From Methanosarcina sp. 2.H.T.1A.6 (GTDB lineage: Archaea; Halobacteriota; Methanosarcinia; Methanosarcinales; Methanosarcinaceae): DNA of 53,600 bases. Below, piece after piece: positions 52,597 to 53,600 of the stretch. Under the pieces are notes generated by a model that did not search any database, was not told the DNA's origin, and saw only the letters and a program-made list of their open reading frames with translations. Numbering within the stretch: the first letter of the stretch is position 1; every line of letters begins with the position of its first letter. The DNA is taken from the NCBI RefSeq assembly GCF_000979455.1, contig NZ_JJOY01000006.1, forward strand, positions 1-53,600, given 5' to 3'. The translations under genes were made by a program, and so were the position numbers.

Positions 52597-53600
52597 GAGT
52601 TACGCAGTTGGCTCTTAGCATATCGTTTTTAACAACTTCCCATATATATGGATTAATTTAATGTGTACAGGGGGTTATTTAAAAATGCTGTCACTGCCGC
52701 TCTTCTAATTTTCATAGCACTTTCAAACCATGATATTCCACTTTTGATTCTTTGTAATTCCAGTCAAAGAAAAGCTCTTAATGAGAATATTATATGTGCT
52801 CTTTGTGACTCTTCCTTTCTTGCCTGACATTTTTCCACACCACATAACTGCTTTATTCCTCTGTGGTATTCCTCAATTTTCCAGGCCTTCTTTGCCACAT
52901 CTTCACGTTTTGATTCACCCATATCCTGCACATCTGTAACCCGGTGTTGCGTGTCTCCATCTTTTGAAACAATCCGAAACACCTTTACAAATCCATATGT
53001 TTTGAGATGAAACACAAGTCCTTTTGGAGGAATGTCTACTGTTTCAAGGGGCATATTTCCCTTGTTGTCAGGATTTACCGAACGATTTTTCTTTAACCTT
53101 GTAAGGAAATGCCATTCTTTCGTCCTAATGGCTTTAAGATTTTTCACACTTGCATACCATGTATCAAACAAAACGAATTCTGGATTAAAACCACTTTCTT
53201 CGGCTTTGTCAAACATATCGAGGAAATGGTAATTCTTTGTTTGTCGTCTTCATCGATGTTATAAATTCGAAAATCGACAGGTATAACGGTTGTACCGTTT
53301 GTCCAACTTAAGGTAACCAGACCTATCCCCTTTACAGTACGATGATGTTTTCCACTCCACATACGATGAACAAAAGCCATTTCTTTTGCGTATGGTTTAT
53401 CTAATGTTGAATCATCAACAATTAAAAAGCCTTTCTTAGGCTTGAAATGATTTTTTACTTCTTCCCATAACGCTTCCGTGTCTGGGGGTTGCCTTTGAAG
53501 GCAACGAGTGAAAGAATCATGAGAAGGAGCATTAGCTACGTTTGGATAACATCTGGCAGCTTCAGTGCAACTAAAAACGTTAGAACCCGTAATGAGAATA
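52597..53600 (-). mobile_element. IS701-like insertion sequence, degenerate and cut by window end
   Basis: The transposase gene occupies most of it (see below). A likely element end lies near 52597, where TGAGTTACGCAGTTGGCTC begins outside the gene's 3' end; I could not confirm it because the other end is beyond the window. Confidence 0.65.
52653..53600 (-). pseudogene. IS701/IS4-type DDE transposase, frameshifted and partial
   Basis: On the minus strand the frame enters at 53600 (GSNVFSCTEAARCYPNVANA) and gives KGFLIVDDSTLDKPY (first Asp), VLFDTWYASVKNL (second Asp) and AWKIEEYHRGIKQLCGVEKC (Glu), a complete DDE set. A one-base loss near 53245 shifts the frame between IYNIDEDDK and NYHFLDMFDKAEE, and a TGA at 52764-52766 interrupts the C terminus before LELQRIKSGISWFES. 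The family's usual end follows, to TAA at 52653. The 5' part is outside the window. Inactive as written. Confidence 0.82.

Overview
The window looks like a chromosome segment of a methanogenic archaeon, most likely Methanosarcina. This rests on an archaeal-type threonyl-tRNA synthetase with its own N-terminal editing domain, a geranylgeranyl-reductase-family flavoprotein, a PP-loop PAPS-reductase/ferredoxin fusion, a multi-PAS HisKA_2 kinase, TATA-like promoters and AT-rich intergenic DNA with many short tandem repeats. The genus is an inference from protein character; no marker RNA gene is present.

Layout. 1-8.9 kb: an amidohydrolase; a methyltransferase diverging from a TetR regulator; a second methyltransferase and a second TetR regulator that share an identical palindromic operator; a secreted TSDGGY-repeat protein plus a decayed fragment of a paralogue; a membrane-anchored secreted protein; and a frameshifted NUDIX gene. 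9.06-13.03 kb: one very AT-rich 1322-codon gene joining a Cap4/DUF4297-like nuclease domain to a STAND-type P-loop NTPase and a long C-terminal region, i.e. an Avs-like antiviral protein in outline. It lies between two broken genes (NUDIX and DJ-1/PfpI). 13.5-15.3 kb: a ferredoxin-nitroreductase fusion and a MarR regulator.

16.3-25.5 kb is the most coherent block: two convergent operons, each a complete FecCD-type metal-chelate ABC importer (binding protein, permease, ATPase) that also carries a SAM methyltransferase. The minus-strand operon begins with a CooC-like ATPase that keeps the CxC metal-binding pair. Both operons have the same kind of dyad, TATTCT-N7-AGAATA, next to a TATA-like box, which suggests one shared regulator. 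My inference is a metal- or metal-cofactor-acquisition regulon, possibly nickel or cobalt, in which a methyltransferase acts on the imported or exported ligand.

26.3-34.2 kb is accessory: an IS200/IS605 element with one nonsense codon in each of tnpA and tnpB, two alpha/beta hydrolases, a second ferredoxin-nitroreductase with a promoter region like that of the first, a stand-alone condensation-domain acyltransferase, and two TetR regulators each with its own dyad. 34.6-52.5 kb is mostly housekeeping or lineage-specific: an uncharacterised protein, an eight-helix membrane protein, an SF2 helicase, ThrRS, an AI-2E/UPF0118 permease, the PAPS-reductase fusion, the geranylgeranyl-reductase-like protein, a DUF1704 (MATCAP-like) metallopeptidase, a 61-residue protein and a PAS/GAF sensor kinase. 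The window ends inside a degenerate IS701-like transposase. I found no rRNA, tRNA or CRISPR array.
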